Positions 1 to 9,190 of a stretch of DNA of 64,000 bases are shown here, piece after piece. This stretch comes from Nocardiopsis sp. N85 (lineage in GTDB: Bacteria > Actinomycetota > Actinomycetes > Streptosporangiales > Streptosporangiaceae), in the NCBI RefSeq assembly GCF_028882275.1, contig NZ_JARBUT010000002.1, positions 186,001-250,000 on the forward strand, read 5' to 3'. Made by a program: the position numbers and the translations under genes. Every line of letters begins with the position of its first letter. The stretch's first letter is position 1. Under the pieces are notes generated by a model. It was not told where the DNA came from. It made no database searches and worked only from the letters and a program-made list of their open reading frames with translations.

Positions 1-168
1 CACCCCCATCGCCGCCGAGCCGAGGTAGAGGGCGAGCACGCACGGGGCCACGACGACCCCCACGGCGCCACCGGACCCCTCATCGTCGACACGGAAGCGG
101 CCGACGGCCAGGGCGGCCCCCGCCACCATGGTGGCCAGTACGGCGAGGACGAGGATCAGGGTGAGCAT
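1..168 (-). CDS. membrane protein, N-terminal fragment (possibly DUF4239-like)
   Basis: The gene runs off the left edge, so only the first 56 codons are visible, starting from an ATG at 168. They encode a hydrophobic N-terminal helix (MLTLILVLAVLATMVAGAAL), a short charged stretch, and the beginning of a second helix. This layout resembles actinobacterial DUF4239 (bestrophin-like) membrane proteins, but the diagnostic part lies outside the window. A weak GGGA lies 6 bases upstream of the ATG. Identity is a guess from topology only. Confidence 0.45.
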   Translation of the reverse strand, partial: MLTLILVLAVLATMVAGAALAVGRFRVDDEGSGGAVGVVVAPCVLALYLGSAAMGV

Positions 169-328
169 AAGGGTTCCCGAGGGCAGATTTCATCACTGTC
201 GGTAACATCATTAGCACGTGGCGAAGTGATCTCTCAGCCGTTCACGAAAACACCCGCACCTGTACGTCGGGCGCCGCGTCCGGGGGTCGGTGACCGAGGT
301 GGGCCCGGCCACCGACCCCGCGTCGGGG

Positions 329-3127
329 TCAGTCCGCCACGAAGACCGCGACGGTGCGCGGCGGCACGTTCAGGACACCCGTGTCCGGGTCGAACGCGGA
401 TTCGCGCACGACCTCGTCGTCGGACCCGGCCTGCACCGGATGCAGGGCCACGTCACCGCCGATGAGCGCGTCGACCCGCGGTTCCGCCGGGTCGGGGGAC
501 GCGTTGAACACCACCGTCACCGAGGTCCACTCCTCGTCGAGGCCGGTGGTGTCGATGTGCATCGTGATGACCCCGGGGATCTCGCCCGCGTCACCGGCGG
601 GGAAGGAGAGTCGTTCCTGGATCTCCTCGGCGGTGCCCAGGGAGAACGCCGGGGTGGACTCGCGGATCCGCAGCAGTTCGCCGAAGCGGTCCCTGCTCGC
701 GTCGATCGCCGCGCAGTCGGCCACCAGGGCGGGATCGGCCAGCAGGGGGCGCGCGTAGGACCACTTGTCCTCGTTGTCCCACGCCGGTGGCAGGCCGACA
801 CCGAAGTTGTTGCCCTCGGAGCAGTCCCGGGAGAACCGGTTGAACCAGTCGCCGGAGTCGTAGGAGTTGCGGTCCAGGGACTTGGAACGCAGCCGCTCAC
901 TGCCGGCGTGCACGAGTACCGGCCCCTGTCCGAGCAGGGCCGTGCCCAGGGACAGGGCCTGCATCCGCACCCGGTCGTCCATGGGCGTCGTGGGCGGGAG
1001 CTTGTAGGCGAGCGCGTCGTACAGGGTCTCGTTGTCGTGCGCGTCGACGTAGGTGATCGCCTCCTGCGGGGAAAGGCTGTACCCGCCGGGGGCGCCGTTG
1101 TAATCGACGTCCCAGCCGGTGACCTCCCTGCCGGAGGAGTCCGTGAACCGGTAGTCGCGCAGGTTGCCGGTCAGGCCGACCTTGATGAGGTCCTGGTAGC
1201 GGCGCAGCCGGTCCGCCTGTTCCTGCTCCGTGCCGTTGGCGGGCGAGGCGTTGGGGTCGGTGTACAGGCCGCTGCCGAAGCCCTGCACGCCGGGATCGCC
1301 GTCGAAGGGGCCGCCGCCGCGCACGGCGTCGCGAAGCCGGTCGTTGAAGGTGCCGATGCCGGTCCCGGCCATGTTGATCTGCGTGGCCTGCTCGAACCGG
1401 GCGTCGTCGGCGACCTCGCCGAAGTTCCAGCCCTCGCCGTAGAGAAGGATCGCCTTCCCGTCGACGCCGTCCTCTTCGAGGGTGAGCGCGTCCAGGGCGG
1501 CGCGCACGTCCAGCATGTTCTGCTTGGGGTGGTGGCCCATGAGGTCGAATCGGAAGCCGTCGACCTTGTACTCACGGGCCCAGGTGGTCACCGAGTCCAC
1601 CACGAGCCGTCCCGTCATCAGGTGCTCGGGAGCCGTGTTCGGGCAGCAGGTGGAGGTGGCGACGGCCCCGTCGGCGTCCAGTCGGTGGTGGTAGCCGGGG
1701 ACGACGCGGTCGAGCACCGACTGCTCGCCCTGGCCGGCCTGGTGGGTGTGGTTGTAGACGACGTCCATCACCACGCGCAGGCCGGCGTCGTTGAGGCCTC
1801 CGACCATCGTGCGGAACTCGATGACGCGCGCGGACCCGTCGGGGTCGGTGCCGTAGGAGCCCTCCGGGACCGTGTAGTGGTACGGGTCGTAGCCCCAGTT
1901 GAAGGCGTCCTGTGCGCGGATCCCGTCGATACAGGCCTGCTGTCCCTCGGAGTCGGGGGCGAAGGAGCCGAGGTCGCACGGGGGTTCGGCCCGATCGGCG
2001 GGGTCCTCCGGGACGGAGCCGATGTCGAAGACGGGCAGCAGGTGGACGTAGTCCATGCCGTCCTCGGCCAGGGCGGCGAGATCGCGCATCCCGGCGGATT
2101 CGGTCTCGCCGAACGCCGCGAAGGTGCCACGCAGGTCGGCGGGCACGGTGGCGTCGAAGACGGAGTGATCGCGGACGTGCAGCTCGTAGACCGACGCGTC
2201 CCGGAAGGGGACCGCCTCGGGTTTGTCCCGCTCGTGCCAGCCCCGGGGGGCCAGGTCGGGATCGGCGAGGTCGACCATGTGGGAGAGCGCCGAGTCGGTG
2301 GACAGCGAGACGGAGTAGGGGTCGGTGACCCGGTTGTCCACGAAGGCGCCGCGGCCGTCGTCGGCGTAGGGGGAGAACACCCGCACGTCGAAGGTGTAGA
2401 AGCGGCCCGTCCAGGCGGACCCGCCCTTGACCGACCACACGCCGGTCCGGTCGTCCCGTCGCATGGGAACGGCGCGTCGGTTCCCGCCGGTGGAGTCGGT
2501 GAAGAGCTCCAGGGTCACCGAGCGCGCGGTCGGGGCCCACAGCGAGACGGTGGGGCGCCCCCGGGCGTCCCAGAAGACGCCGAGGTCGGCGTCGACGGCC
2601 TCGGCGTACACGTCGTCGAGCACACCGGGGATCTGCACCCCCGTCGCGGCGGTGACGTCGCCGTCGGCGTCCCACTCGACGACGACGAGTCGCCCGGTGA
2701 GCGCTTCGCGCAGGTGCTCGCGCGGGATGTCCCCGGTCTCCAGGACGGCGAGGTCGGCCAGGTGGGGCCGGGACCGACGTTGCTCCTCGGTGAGTCCGTC
2801 GGGGTCGGGGGTCAGCTCCAGGAGGTCGTGGTCGCCGGTGATCCGGCCGTCGGAGACGTCGAAGCCGTCGTCGTCGGAGGCCACCAGGGTGTAGGTGCTC
2901 TCGGGGCCGAGCTCGGCCGGCCAGAGCACGGTGGTCGCGTCGATCCAGTGGGCGCGCTGCCGGGTGAGGTCCACCCCCTCCGACACCGGCGGTTCGGCGG
3001 GCGCCGTGAAGGCGACGGCGCCGCCGGGGGCGAGCAGGGCCAGGGCGAGTGCGGCGGCGATCGGGCCGACCGCACGAAGGACCCGGGGTCCGGGCCCCGG
3101 GCGGGAGTGTACGTGCGGAGGTCTCAT
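329..3127 (-). CDS. pulA: secreted pullulanase-type alpha-1,6-glucosidase (GH13)
   Basis: This 932-residue enzyme should hydrolyse alpha-1,6 branches of pullulan, starch or glycogen outside the cell. The ATG at 3127 is chosen because AGAGGA precedes it and a clear signal peptide follows (hydrophobic core about residues 24-40, ending [10 protein letters not shown]). In order I see a pullulanase N2-like region, a CBM48-like domain ([16 protein letters not shown]) and the GH13 barrel. The [10 protein letters not shown] motif typical of pullulanases is present. Conserved regions I-IV are visible: DVVYNHTH (about residue 454), [10 protein letters not shown] with the nucleophile Asp (about 526), YGEGWNFG with the acid Glu (about 562), and [11 protein letters not shown] (about 692). 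Length fits the TIGR02103 type. A longer open frame reaches 3400 but would put about 90 Arg/Pro-rich residues before the signal peptide. An inverted repeat at 3193-3229 probably controls it. Confidence 0.95.
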   Translation of the reverse strand: MRPPHVHSRPGPGPRVLRAVGPIAAALALALLAPGGAVAFTAPAEPPVSEGVDLTRQRAHWIDATTVLWPAELGPESTYTLVASDDDGFDVSDGRITGDHDLLELTPDPDGLTEEQRRSRPHLADLAVLETGDIPREHLREALTGRLVVVEWDADGDVTAATGVQIPGVLDDVYAEAVDADLGVFWDARGRPTVSLWAPTARSVTLELFTDSTGGNRRAVPMRRDDRTGVWSVKGGSAWTGRFYTFDVRVFSPYADDGRGAFVDNRVTDPYSVSLSTDSALSHMVDLADPDLAPRGWHERDKPEAVPFRDASVYELHVRDHSVFDATVPADLRGTFAAFGETESAGMRDLAALAEDGMDYVHLLPVFDIGSVPEDPADRAEPPCDLGSFAPDSEGQQACIDGIRAQDAFNWGYDPYHYTVPEGSYGTDPDGSARVIEFRTMVGGLNDAGLRVVMDVVYNHTHQAGQGEQSVLDRVVPGYHHRLDADGAVATSTCCPNTAPEHLMTGRLVVDSVTTWAREYKVDGFRFDLMGHHPKQNMLDVRAALDALTLEEDGVDGKAILLYGEGWNFGEVADDARFEQATQINMAGTGIGTFNDRLRDAVRGGGPFDGDPGVQGFGSGLYTDPNASPANGTEQEQADRLRRYQDLIKVGLTGNLRDYRFTDSSGREVTGWDVDYNGAPGGYSLSPQEAITYVDAHDNETLYDALAYKLPPTTPMDDRVRMQALSLGTALLGQGPVLVHAGSERLRSKSLDRNSYDSGDWFNRFSRDCSEGNNFGVGLPPAWDNEDKWSYARPLLADPALVADCAAIDASRDRFGELLRIRESTPAFSLGTAEEIQERLSFPAGDAGEIPGVITMHIDTTGLDEEWTSVTVVFNASPDPAEPRVDALIGGDVALHPVQAGSDDEVVRESAFDPDTGVLNVPPRTVAVFVAD

Positions 3128-3192
3128 GGGGGTGTGGGTCCTCTCGGAGGGTGGGGGCGTCCACCCGCACGGTAATGAGACCCGGATCACCC

Positions 3193-3229
3193 GCGCAAGG
3201 TTTTCCAATGTATTTCTGAAAACTTGCGC
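3193..3229. promoter_or_regulatory. inverted repeat upstream of pullulanase, possible maltodextrin operator
   Basis: GCGCAAGGTTTTC at 3193-3205 faces GAAAACTTGCGC at 3218-3229; the arms match except for one extra G. The site lies 65-100 bases upstream of the pulA ATG in a locally AT-richer stretch. Position and symmetry suggest binding by a LacI-family repressor such as MalR, which controls maltodextrin genes in actinomycetes. The sequence alone does not prove which regulator binds. Confidence 0.5.
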
Positions 3230-3296
3230 ATGCATGTCGGGGCGCCTTCGCCGGGGGCTCCGGGGCCGCGGGTGGCGCCCCGCCGCCCCGGAGCGC

Positions 3297-3494
3297 TCAG
3301 GGGGCGGGGACGATCGCGCCGGACGGGCAGGCCTCCGCCGCCCTCCGGACCTCCGGGGAGTCCGGAACGCCACCACCCACCGGCACCACCAAGCCGTCAT
3401 CCGGGTCCTGCGCGAACACCGCGGGCGCCTTGATCACGCACGTCCCGGCGCCGATGCAGACCGTGCGGTCGATCTCGAACCCCACGGGCCTCAC
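3297..3494 (-). CDS. 3Fe-4S ferredoxin, P450 redox partner
   Basis: This 65-residue ferredoxin should pass electrons to the P450 encoded immediately upstream. Cysteines 13, 19 and 55 form the C-x5-C ... C-P pattern (CIGAGTC, later ACPSGAI) of one-cluster [3Fe-4S] ferredoxins that accompany class I bacterial P450s. The GTG start overlaps the P450 stop codon by four bases (GTGA), which indicates translational coupling. The same frame is open upstream inside the P450 gene, but that extension has no ferredoxin similarity. No ferredoxin reductase is nearby, so one must be supplied from elsewhere. Confidence 0.93.
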   Translation of the reverse strand: MRPVGFEIDRTVCIGAGTCVIKAPAVFAQDPDDGLVVPVGGGVPDSPEVRRAAEACPSGAIVPAP

Positions 3495-4702
3495 ACCTCG
3501 TCCCAGGTGACGGGAAGGCTGTACACGCCGTGGATGTCGGAGTCCTCCCGCACGGCCACCTCGTCCGCCGGCACGGCCGGGCGCAGTGTCGGAAACCGCT
3601 CGAAGAGCGCCGGCAGGGCGACCCGCAGCTCCACTCTGGCCAACTGCTGTCCCAGGCACTGGTGGGCGCCGTGGCCGAGGGCGAGGTGGCCGGTCGCGTC
3701 GCGCCGCAGGTCCAGGACGTCGGGGTCGGTGAACTTCGCCGGGTCGCGGTCGGCGGCGAGGGCGGAGATGGTGACGCTGTCCCCCGCGCGGATCAGGTGG
3801 CCCCCGAGTTCGACGTCCTCCAGCGCGGTGCGCACGCCGGTGTGAGCGATGGTCAGGTAGCGCAGCAGTTCCTCGACCGCACGGTCGACGGCCTCCGGGC
3901 CCTCGCTCAGGGCGGCGATCTGCTCCGGAGCCGTGAACAGGGCGAAGGCACCCAGCGCGATCATGTTCGCGGTGGTGTCCAGACCCGCACCCAGCAGCAG
4001 GACCGCGATGTTGGTGAGCTCCTCGTCGGTGAGGTCCTCACCGACGAGCTCGCCGAGCAGGTCGTCGGTCGGGGAGGCCCGCTTGGCAAGGACCAGCCCG
4101 TGCAGGAAGCCGCCCAGCTCGGCCATGGCCGCGCCGACCTCCTCCAGGGAGGCGTTCTGGTCGTTGGTCGAGGACACCAGCCGCTGGAAGTGCCCGTGGT
4201 CGCCGGAGGGCACGCCGAGCAGCTCGCAGATCATCAGGGCGGGCACGGGCTGGGCGAAGGCGACCACCAGGTCCACTCCGGGGCCCTCCCCCTCCATCGC
4301 GTCGAGCCGTTCGGCGGTGATCTGCTCGACGCGCTCGGTGAGGGCGCGCATGCGCCGGACCGTGAACCTCCCGGCGAGCAGGCGCCGGTAGCGGGTGTGC
4401 TCGGGCGCGTCGTGCGAGACGAACATGCCGGGAGGGGCCGGCGGGAGCGGACCGGCGGGAACACCGTTTCGGGGTGTCGGGAGGCGCATGAGCTCCTGCC
4501 TCGAACTGAACCGGCGGTCGGCGGCCACCGCGCGGGCCAGTGCGTGGCCGGTGACCAGCCACCCCACGTGCCCGTCGGGGTAGGACATCCGGCTCAGCGG
4601 GTGCCGGTCGCGCAGTGCGCCCAGTTCCGCGGGCGGGTCGAAGGGGCACCCCCTCGGGCGTGCCGTGGACAGCGGAGCCGGAGCGGGAAGGGATTCGGGC
4701 AT
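3491..4702 (-). CDS. cytochrome P450 monooxygenase
   Basis: This 403-residue soluble actinobacterial P450 (CYP105/CYP107-like) has the usual length. The I-helix oxygen-activation motif reads GAGLDTTAN (residues 238-246), the K-helix ExxR is E278-LL-R281, and the heme loop is LGHGAHQCLG with the axial thiolate Cys349. The usual Phe at the start of the heme loop is replaced by Leu342. The gene forms a two-gene operon with the overlapping ferredoxin. It is read divergently from a two-HTH regulator, so local control through the AT-rich region between them is likely. The substrate cannot be told; there is no biosynthetic cluster around it, so it may be catabolic or detoxifying. Confidence 0.95.
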   Translation of the reverse strand: MPESLPAPAPLSTARPRGCPFDPPAELGALRDRHPLSRMSYPDGHVGWLVTGHALARAVAADRRFSSRQELMRLPTPRNGVPAGPLPPAPPGMFVSHDAPEHTRYRRLLAGRFTVRRMRALTERVEQITAERLDAMEGEGPGVDLVVAFAQPVPALMICELLGVPSGDHGHFQRLVSSTNDQNASLEEVGAAMAELGGFLHGLVLAKRASPTDDLLGELVGEDLTDEELTNIAVLLLGAGLDTTANMIALGAFALFTAPEQIAALSEGPEAVDRAVEELLRYLTIAHTGVRTALEDVELGGHLIRAGDSVTISALAADRDPAKFTDPDVLDLRRDATGHLALGHGAHQCLGQQLARVELRVALPALFERFPTLRPAVPADEVAVREDSDIHGVYSLPVTWDEV

Positions 4703-4919
4703 GTCGGGCCTCTCGTATCGGGGGCGGTGGTGTCAGGCCGACCGCCCCACCGCACCGCCGTTCGTTCAATACGACCCAAACGCTAAGTTGCATTCAAATA
4801 TCGATCAATAGCGAATACACTTGCGAAGCCTTTATTTGCAGGCTATGATGGGTAAAGATTGCAATGAGTGTGTGGATTAACGCAACGAGGTTCACGTCAA
4901 TGATTGCAATGGCCTGTCA
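4703..4919. promoter_or_regulatory. AT-rich divergent promoter with repeated ATTGCAAT palindromes
   Basis: The gap between the P450 and its divergent regulator is far richer in A and T than its surroundings. It holds two copies of GATTGCAATG (4857-4866 and 4902-4911), each containing the perfect palindrome ATTGCAAT, 45 bases apart. Further TTGCA half-sites occur at 4788-4792 and 4836-4840. The second palindrome sits at the very start of the regulator gene. This is the expected layout of an operator for an autoregulated MarR-type repressor, inferred from position and symmetry. Confidence 0.55.
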
Positions 4920-5672
4920 TTGAACGCACCACCGGCCGAACGGAGCACCGTGCCCGGAGGAAGACTCACCCGGCAGGACCGCAGGGAGATCGCCGACGGG
5001 TTGTCCGCGGGTCTCGGGTACGCCGGGATCGCCCGGCGGCTGGGCCGGCCGACCTCGACGGTCAGCCGCGAGGTGGCGCGCAACGGCGGCCCGGACGGCT
5101 ACCGACCCGACCGCGCCCAGCGGGAGAGCGACAGGCGGGCCCGGCGCGGCGGCGGAGCCCCGGCCCGGCCCGGGACCGTCCGGGAGCGGCCCGGGCGCGA
5201 TGCCGAGGAGGTCCGCGCGTTCGAGGAGTCGCTCGCCGGGGCGCTGGCCCGCTCGGGGATGACGGCGACGCCGTCCCGGGTGCTCGCCTGCCTGTTCTCC
5301 GTCGATGACTCCGGGCTGACCGCCGCCGACCTGGTCCGACGGCTGGGGGTCAGCCCCGCATCGGTCTCGCTGGCCGTCGGGTACCTGGAGGGGCAGGGCC
5401 TGCTCCAGCGCGCCCGGCAGGGGCGGCGCGACCTCTACACCGTCGACGGGAACGTCTGGTACCGCTCGGTGGAGGCGTCGATCAGGGCGAACGCCGAGAT
5501 CGCGGAGACCGCTCGCCGGGGCGCGCGGGCCCTGGGGCCGGACACCCCGGCGGGGAGACGCCTGGTGCACACCGGGGAGCTCCTGGAGCGGGTCGGTGAA
5601 GCCCTGCTCCGGACCGTGGAGGAGTGGCCGCCCGCGTGCGGGGGCCACGGGCCGGCCGGGGACCCGGCCTGA
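4920..5672 (+). CDS. transcriptional regulator with IS30-type HTH fused to MarR/GbsR-like winged helix
   Basis: This 250-residue protein (240 from the alternative start) has two DNA-binding modules. Residues about 16-50 (LTRQDRREIADGLSAGLGYA followed by IARRLGRPTSTVSREVARNG) form a helix-turn-helix of the IS30-transposase type. Residues about 95-185 form a MarR/GbsR-like winged helix (GMTATPSRVLACLF, ADLVRRLGVSPASVSLAVGY). The rest is alpha-helical. The TTG at 4920 is the outermost start. A GTG at 4950 with GGAG four bases upstream is at least as likely, and no ATG is available in frame. It is divergent from the P450-ferredoxin pair and probably represses it. No transposase catalytic domain is present, so this is not an insertion sequence. 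Confidence 0.8.
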   Translation: MNAPPAERSTVPGGRLTRQDRREIADGLSAGLGYAGIARRLGRPTSTVSREVARNGGPDGYRPDRAQRESDRRARRGGGAPARPGTVRERPGRDAEEVRAFEESLAGALARSGMTATPSRVLACLFSVDDSGLTAADLVRRLGVSPASVSLAVGYLEGQGLLQRARQGRRDLYTVDGNVWYRSVEASIRANAEIAETARRGARALGPDTPAGRRLVHTGELLERVGEALLRTVEEWPPACGGHGPAGDPA

Positions 5673-5683
5673 AGCACGCCGGA

Positions 5684-5713
5684 GGGCGCGGACACCGTGC
5701 GGTGTCCGCGCCC
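5684..5713. terminator. bidirectional hairpin terminator between convergent genes
   Basis: GGGCGCGGACACC (5684-5696), loop GTGC and the exact complement GGTGTCCGCGCCC (5701-5713) form a perfect 13-bp stem. It lies 11 bases after the regulator stop and 50 bases after the pckG stop, so it can serve both convergent transcripts. There is no clear T-tract, as is common for actinobacterial terminators. Confidence 0.75.
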
Positions 5714-5762
5714 TCGTCGCGGCCGACCCTCGAAGCGCGGAAGAGGGGTCGGCGGGAGGCCG

Positions 5763-7577
5763 CTACCGGCCGAGTCGGTCCAGCAGAGCGTGGTACTCGT
5801 CCCAGAGTTCACCGGGCAGGTGGTCGCCGAAGGTCTTGAAGAACTCGGGGACCAGGTCGGCCTCCCGCTTCCAGACGTCGGTGTCCACGGAGAGCAGGAA
5901 CCGCAGGTCCTCGGCGGACAGGTCCAGGCCCTCGGTGTCGATGCCGTCCTCGGTCGGCAGCAGGCCGATCGGGGTCTCGACGGCCTCGGCGGTGCCCTCC
6001 AGGCGCTCGACGATCCACTTGATGACGCGGCTGTTCTCGCCGAAACCGGGCCACACGAAACGGCCGTCGGCGTCCTTGCGGAACCAGTTCACGTAGAAGA
6101 TCCGGGGCAGCTTCGCCTGGTCGGCGCCGGCGCCCACCTTGATCCAGTGCGCGAAGTAGTCCCCCATGTTGTAGCCGCAGAAGGGCAGCATCGCGAACGG
6201 GTCGCGGCGCAGCTCGCCCACGGTGCCCTCGGCGGCGGCGGTCTTCTCGGAGGAGACGTTGGCGCCCAGGTAGACGCCGTGCCGCCAACCGAGGGACTCG
6301 GTGACCAGCGGGACCGCGGTGGCGCGACGGCCGCCGAAGAGGATGGCGGAGATCGGTACGCCCTCCGGGTCCTCCCACTCGTCGGCGATGGTCGGCGCCT
6401 GGCCGGCCGGGGTGGTGAAGCGGGAGTTGGGGTGGGCCGCCGGCTCCGGGGAGGCCGGGGTCCAGGGACGGCCCTTCCAGTCGGTGAGGCTCGCCGGGGG
6501 CTCCTCGGTGAGGCCCTCCCACCACACGTCGCCGTCCTCGGTGAGGGCGACGTTGGTGAAGATGCTGTTGCCCCAGAGGGTGTCGACGGCGTTGGCGTTG
6601 GTCTTCTCGCCGGTGCCGGGGGCGACGCCGAAGAAACCGGCCTCGGGGTTGATGGCGCGCAGGCGGCCCTCGGCGTCGAAGCGCATCCAGGCGATGTCGT
6701 CGCCGACGGTCTCGACCTTCCAGCCGGGGATGGTCGGCTGGAGCATGGCGAGGTTGGTCTTGCCGCAGGCGCTCGGGAAGGCGGCCGCGATGTAGTGGGT
6801 CGCGCCCTCGGGCGAGGTGACCTTGAGGATCAGCATGTGCTCGGCGAGCCAGCCCTCGTCGCGGGCCATCACCGAGGCGATGCGCAGCGCGTAGCACTTC
6901 TTGCCGAGGAGGGCGTTGCCCCCGTAGCCGGAGCCGTAGGACCAGATCTCACGCGTCTCGGGGAAGTGCGAGATGTACTTGGTGGCGTTGCAGGGCCAGG
7001 CGACGTCCTCCTGGCCCGGCTCCAGCGGGGCGCCGACGGAGTGGACGGCCTTGACGAAGTCGCCGCGCTCCTCGATGAGGCGCAGGGCGGCGTCCCCCAT
7101 GCGGGCCATGATGCGCATGGAGACGACGACGTAGGGGGAGTCGGTGATCTCGACACCGAGCTGCGAGATCCGGCCGCCGAGCGGACCCATGCAGAAGGGC
7201 ACGACGTACATGGTGCGACCGCGCATGGAGCCCCGGAAGACCTCGCCGAAGGTGGCGCGCATCTCGTCGGGGGCGACCCAGTTGTTGGTGGGGCCGGCGT
7301 CCTCTTCGCGCTCGGAGCAGATGAAGGTGCGGTCCTCGACGCGGGCCACGTCCGTGGGGTCGGAGGTGCAGTAGAAGCTGTTGGGGCGCTTCTCGGGGTT
7401 GAGGCGTTCGAAGGTGCCCTGCTCCACGAGGAGGTCGGTGAGGCGGGTCCACTCCTCATCGGAACCGTCGCACCAGACGACGTTGTCGGGCTGGGTGAGC
7501 TCCGCGACCTCGCGAACCCAGGACACAAGTTCTTCGTGCTCGGTCGGGGCCACGCCCACATCAATACCGACAGTCAC
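5763..7577 (-). CDS. pckG: phosphoenolpyruvate carboxykinase (GTP)
   Basis: PckG converts oxaloacetate and GTP to phosphoenolpyruvate, CO2 and GDP, the first committed step of gluconeogenesis in the cytosol. The 604-residue length is typical of the GTP-dependent family. The active-site P-loop [13 protein letters not shown] is present, with the reactive Cys in it, along with [19 protein letters not shown] and the substrate-site segment [14 protein letters not shown]. The GTG at 7577 is chosen over an upstream ATG at 7613 because AAAGGAG ends six bases before it. The gene stands alone. A DasR-like 16-mer lies about 60 bases upstream of the start, so control by amino-sugar or carbon status is plausible. 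Confidence 0.97.
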   Translation of the reverse strand: MTVGIDVGVAPTEHEELVSWVREVAELTQPDNVVWCDGSDEEWTRLTDLLVEQGTFERLNPEKRPNSFYCTSDPTDVARVEDRTFICSEREEDAGPTNNWVAPDEMRATFGEVFRGSMRGRTMYVVPFCMGPLGGRISQLGVEITDSPYVVVSMRIMARMGDAALRLIEERGDFVKAVHSVGAPLEPGQEDVAWPCNATKYISHFPETREIWSYGSGYGGNALLGKKCYALRIASVMARDEGWLAEHMLILKVTSPEGATHYIAAAFPSACGKTNLAMLQPTIPGWKVETVGDDIAWMRFDAEGRLRAINPEAGFFGVAPGTGEKTNANAVDTLWGNSIFTNVALTEDGDVWWEGLTEEPPASLTDWKGRPWTPASPEPAAHPNSRFTTPAGQAPTIADEWEDPEGVPISAILFGGRRATAVPLVTESLGWRHGVYLGANVSSEKTAAAEGTVGELRRDPFAMLPFCGYNMGDYFAHWIKVGAGADQAKLPRIFYVNWFRKDADGRFVWPGFGENSRVIKWIVERLEGTAEAVETPIGLLPTEDGIDTEGLDLSAEDLRFLLSVDTDVWKREADLVPEFFKTFGDHLPGELWDEYHALLDRLGR

Positions 7578-7638
7578 AGCGGCTCCTTTGTGAATCGAGA
7601 TCCCTCGCATCATGAACGACGTCCCCCCACGGTGACCA

Positions 7639-7654
7639 ATTGGTATAGGCCAAT
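7639..7654. promoter_or_regulatory. dre-like (DasR-type) palindromic site upstream of pckG
   Basis: ATTGGTATAGGCCAAT matches 12 of 16 positions of the DasR consensus ACTGGTCTAGACCACT that I know from Streptomyces, and it is itself a good inverted repeat (ATTGG...CCAAT). It lies 62-77 bases upstream of the pckG start. A second site of equal match precedes glmS. The assignment to a GntR/DasR-type regulator is an inference from motif similarity. Confidence 0.45.
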
Positions 7655-7926
7655 GGTCTAATCATGTGGGGCATGAGAGGCCGGTTCCGCTGCGCCACAA
7701 GGCTTTCCGAGGGCTCATTCCTGCGCCTGAGGAGGCTCTCGTGGCGGGTGTGCCACCGCAGGCGGCGACCGTTTCCCCTCGCGCGCGGGAAAGTCCCGAC
7801 CACAGAAGGACACACCGTGTGGTTCGTCACACCGGGTACCGGGGCGGCCGGGGCGCCGAGTGGACCTGTGTCCGGGGTCCCGGGCTCCGGCCTGCGAAGA
7901 CTCCGGGACCCCGGCACGCGGGAGCG
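7655..7926. other. intergenic stretch with a terminator-like hairpin
   Basis: Between the pckG promoter and the DUF1996 gene I see no convincing coding frame. Open frames on both strands lack a ribosome-binding site and look like GC-driven shadows. At its right end CCGGGGTCCCGG (7872-7883) pairs perfectly with CCGGGACCCCGG (7903-7914), which would place a 12-bp stem just after the DUF1996 stop codon and is probably its terminator. Confidence 0.5.
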
Positions 7927-9054
7927 TCAGCAGTCACGTCCGTTGTTGACGCACTCGACCAGTTCCGCCATCAGGTCGAGCGGCATGACGTTGATGTGGT
8001 CGGAATGGTCCGTGATCGGGTGGCGGCCCTGCTCGGGGAACCCGTCGAGGGCGAAGTTCGGCCCTTCGGGCACCTCGTAGACGAGGGTGTGGCGCAGGCG
8101 GGGCACGGCGGTGAAACCCTCCGCGCAGACGCCGTCCTCCTCGGGGAACACGATGTGCGAGCGGTTGTCGTCGCTCTGGAAGTCGACTCCGTTCCAGCAG
8201 CTGGGGAACTCCAGGACGCGCACCACGTCGCTCCCTTCCGGGCAGAGCGGGTAGCGGTCCGGGAAGGCGCGGTCCTCGAAGCCGGTGCAGGTCCACCGGG
8301 CACCGGCGCCCGCGCCGTCGGCGGTGAAGGCCCGGGCGTTGCCCGTGAGGATCTGGAGGAACTCCGGCATGGCGGCCACCGGACCCCGGGGGTTGCCCAG
8401 GAACTCGATGGTGACCGAGGAGGGGGTGATGATCCGTCCGATGTTGCCGTCGAGGCCGCCGCCCGGCAGGTCGGCGTCCCCGCCCTCGGCGGTGAGGTCG
8501 CGCAGGACCGGCCAGTAGTGCATGGAACGGTCGTCGCGTTCGCAGGAGGTGTCGCCCTCGGCGAGGATCGCGTTGTTGGCGTCGACGTCCTCGGTGAACC
8601 GCTGGACGTCCTGGTTGCCCACGTAGTCGTGGGTGTGCTGGGCACCGTGCTCCACGCCGGGGGCGACGATGACGTTCTCCGAGTTGTGCACTCCGTTCTC
8701 GTTGACGCCGCAGTCGAGGGTGAGGGAGCCGGTGGAGGCGTTCCCGTCGGGTTCGGGGGCGTCGGGGGCGGGCGGCGCCTCCTCGATGGGAACGAAGAGC
8801 GCCGGGTCGGGGCCGGTGACGGGACCGTCGCCGTGGTCTCCGTGGCCGCCGGTGTCGTCGTCTCCGCCGGCGTCGCCACCGCCCCCGGGGCGCCCCCCGT
8901 CCTTCCACCGGTGGTCGCCCACCAGGGTCCCCTCCTCGGGAGGGTCGATGGCGGTCGCGGTGAGGGCGAGACCGCCCAGCACCAGGGCCAGTGCCGCCCC
9001 GGCCGTCAGCGCGCGCGAGGGGCGGTACCCCCGTGGTCGTGGTCGTTCGTCCAT
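7927..9054 (-). CDS. secreted DUF1996-domain protein
   Basis: The 375-residue product begins with MDERPRPRGYRPSRALTAGA and a hydrophobic signal segment (about residues 12-34), then a Gly/Asp/His-rich low-complexity linker, so it is exported. The mature part carries the DUF1996 signature: NENGVHNSENVIVAPGVEHG followed by AQHTHDYVGNQD, and several spaced Cys residues including a C-terminal NNGRDC. DUF1996 occurs in fungal and actinobacterial secreted proteins, often fused to carbohydrate-binding domains; no catalytic role is established. The ATG at 9054 has AGAGGAG about a dozen bases upstream. No obvious operon partner. Confidence 0.82.
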   Translation of the reverse strand: MDERPRPRGYRPSRALTAGAALALVLGGLALTATAIDPPEEGTLVGDHRWKDGGRPGGGGDAGGDDDTGGHGDHGDGPVTGPDPALFVPIEEAPPAPDAPEPDGNASTGSLTLDCGVNENGVHNSENVIVAPGVEHGAQHTHDYVGNQDVQRFTEDVDANNAILAEGDTSCERDDRSMHYWPVLRDLTAEGGDADLPGGGLDGNIGRIITPSSVTIEFLGNPRGPVAAMPEFLQILTGNARAFTADGAGAGARWTCTGFEDRAFPDRYPLCPEGSDVVRVLEFPSCWNGVDFQSDDNRSHIVFPEEDGVCAEGFTAVPRLRHTLVYEVPEGPNFALDGFPEQGRHPITDHSDHINVMPLDLMAELVECVNNGRDC

Positions 9055-9190
9055 GGGTTCGGAACTCCTCTGTGCTTCGCTTGTGCTTCCTTGAAGCGGG
9101 TTTCTCGGCGGGGCCGCCGACGCGGACCCCGCCCGGGGTGGACGGCACCCTCGCGGCACCGCCCGGTTCGTGGGCGCGCACGGCGCGGGT

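Noticed and set aside
290..3175. A 961-codon open frame antisense to the pullulanase
   Set aside because: It is Gly/Val/Arg-rich, lacks domains and a ribosome-binding site, and mirrors the third-position GC of the real gene.
4920..5672. Insertion sequence of the IS30 type
   Set aside because: Only the HTH resembles IS30; there is no DDE domain or terminal repeats.
5697..7661. A 654-codon plus-strand frame antisense to pckG
   Set aside because: No recognisable domain; the opposite strand encodes a complete PEP carboxykinase.
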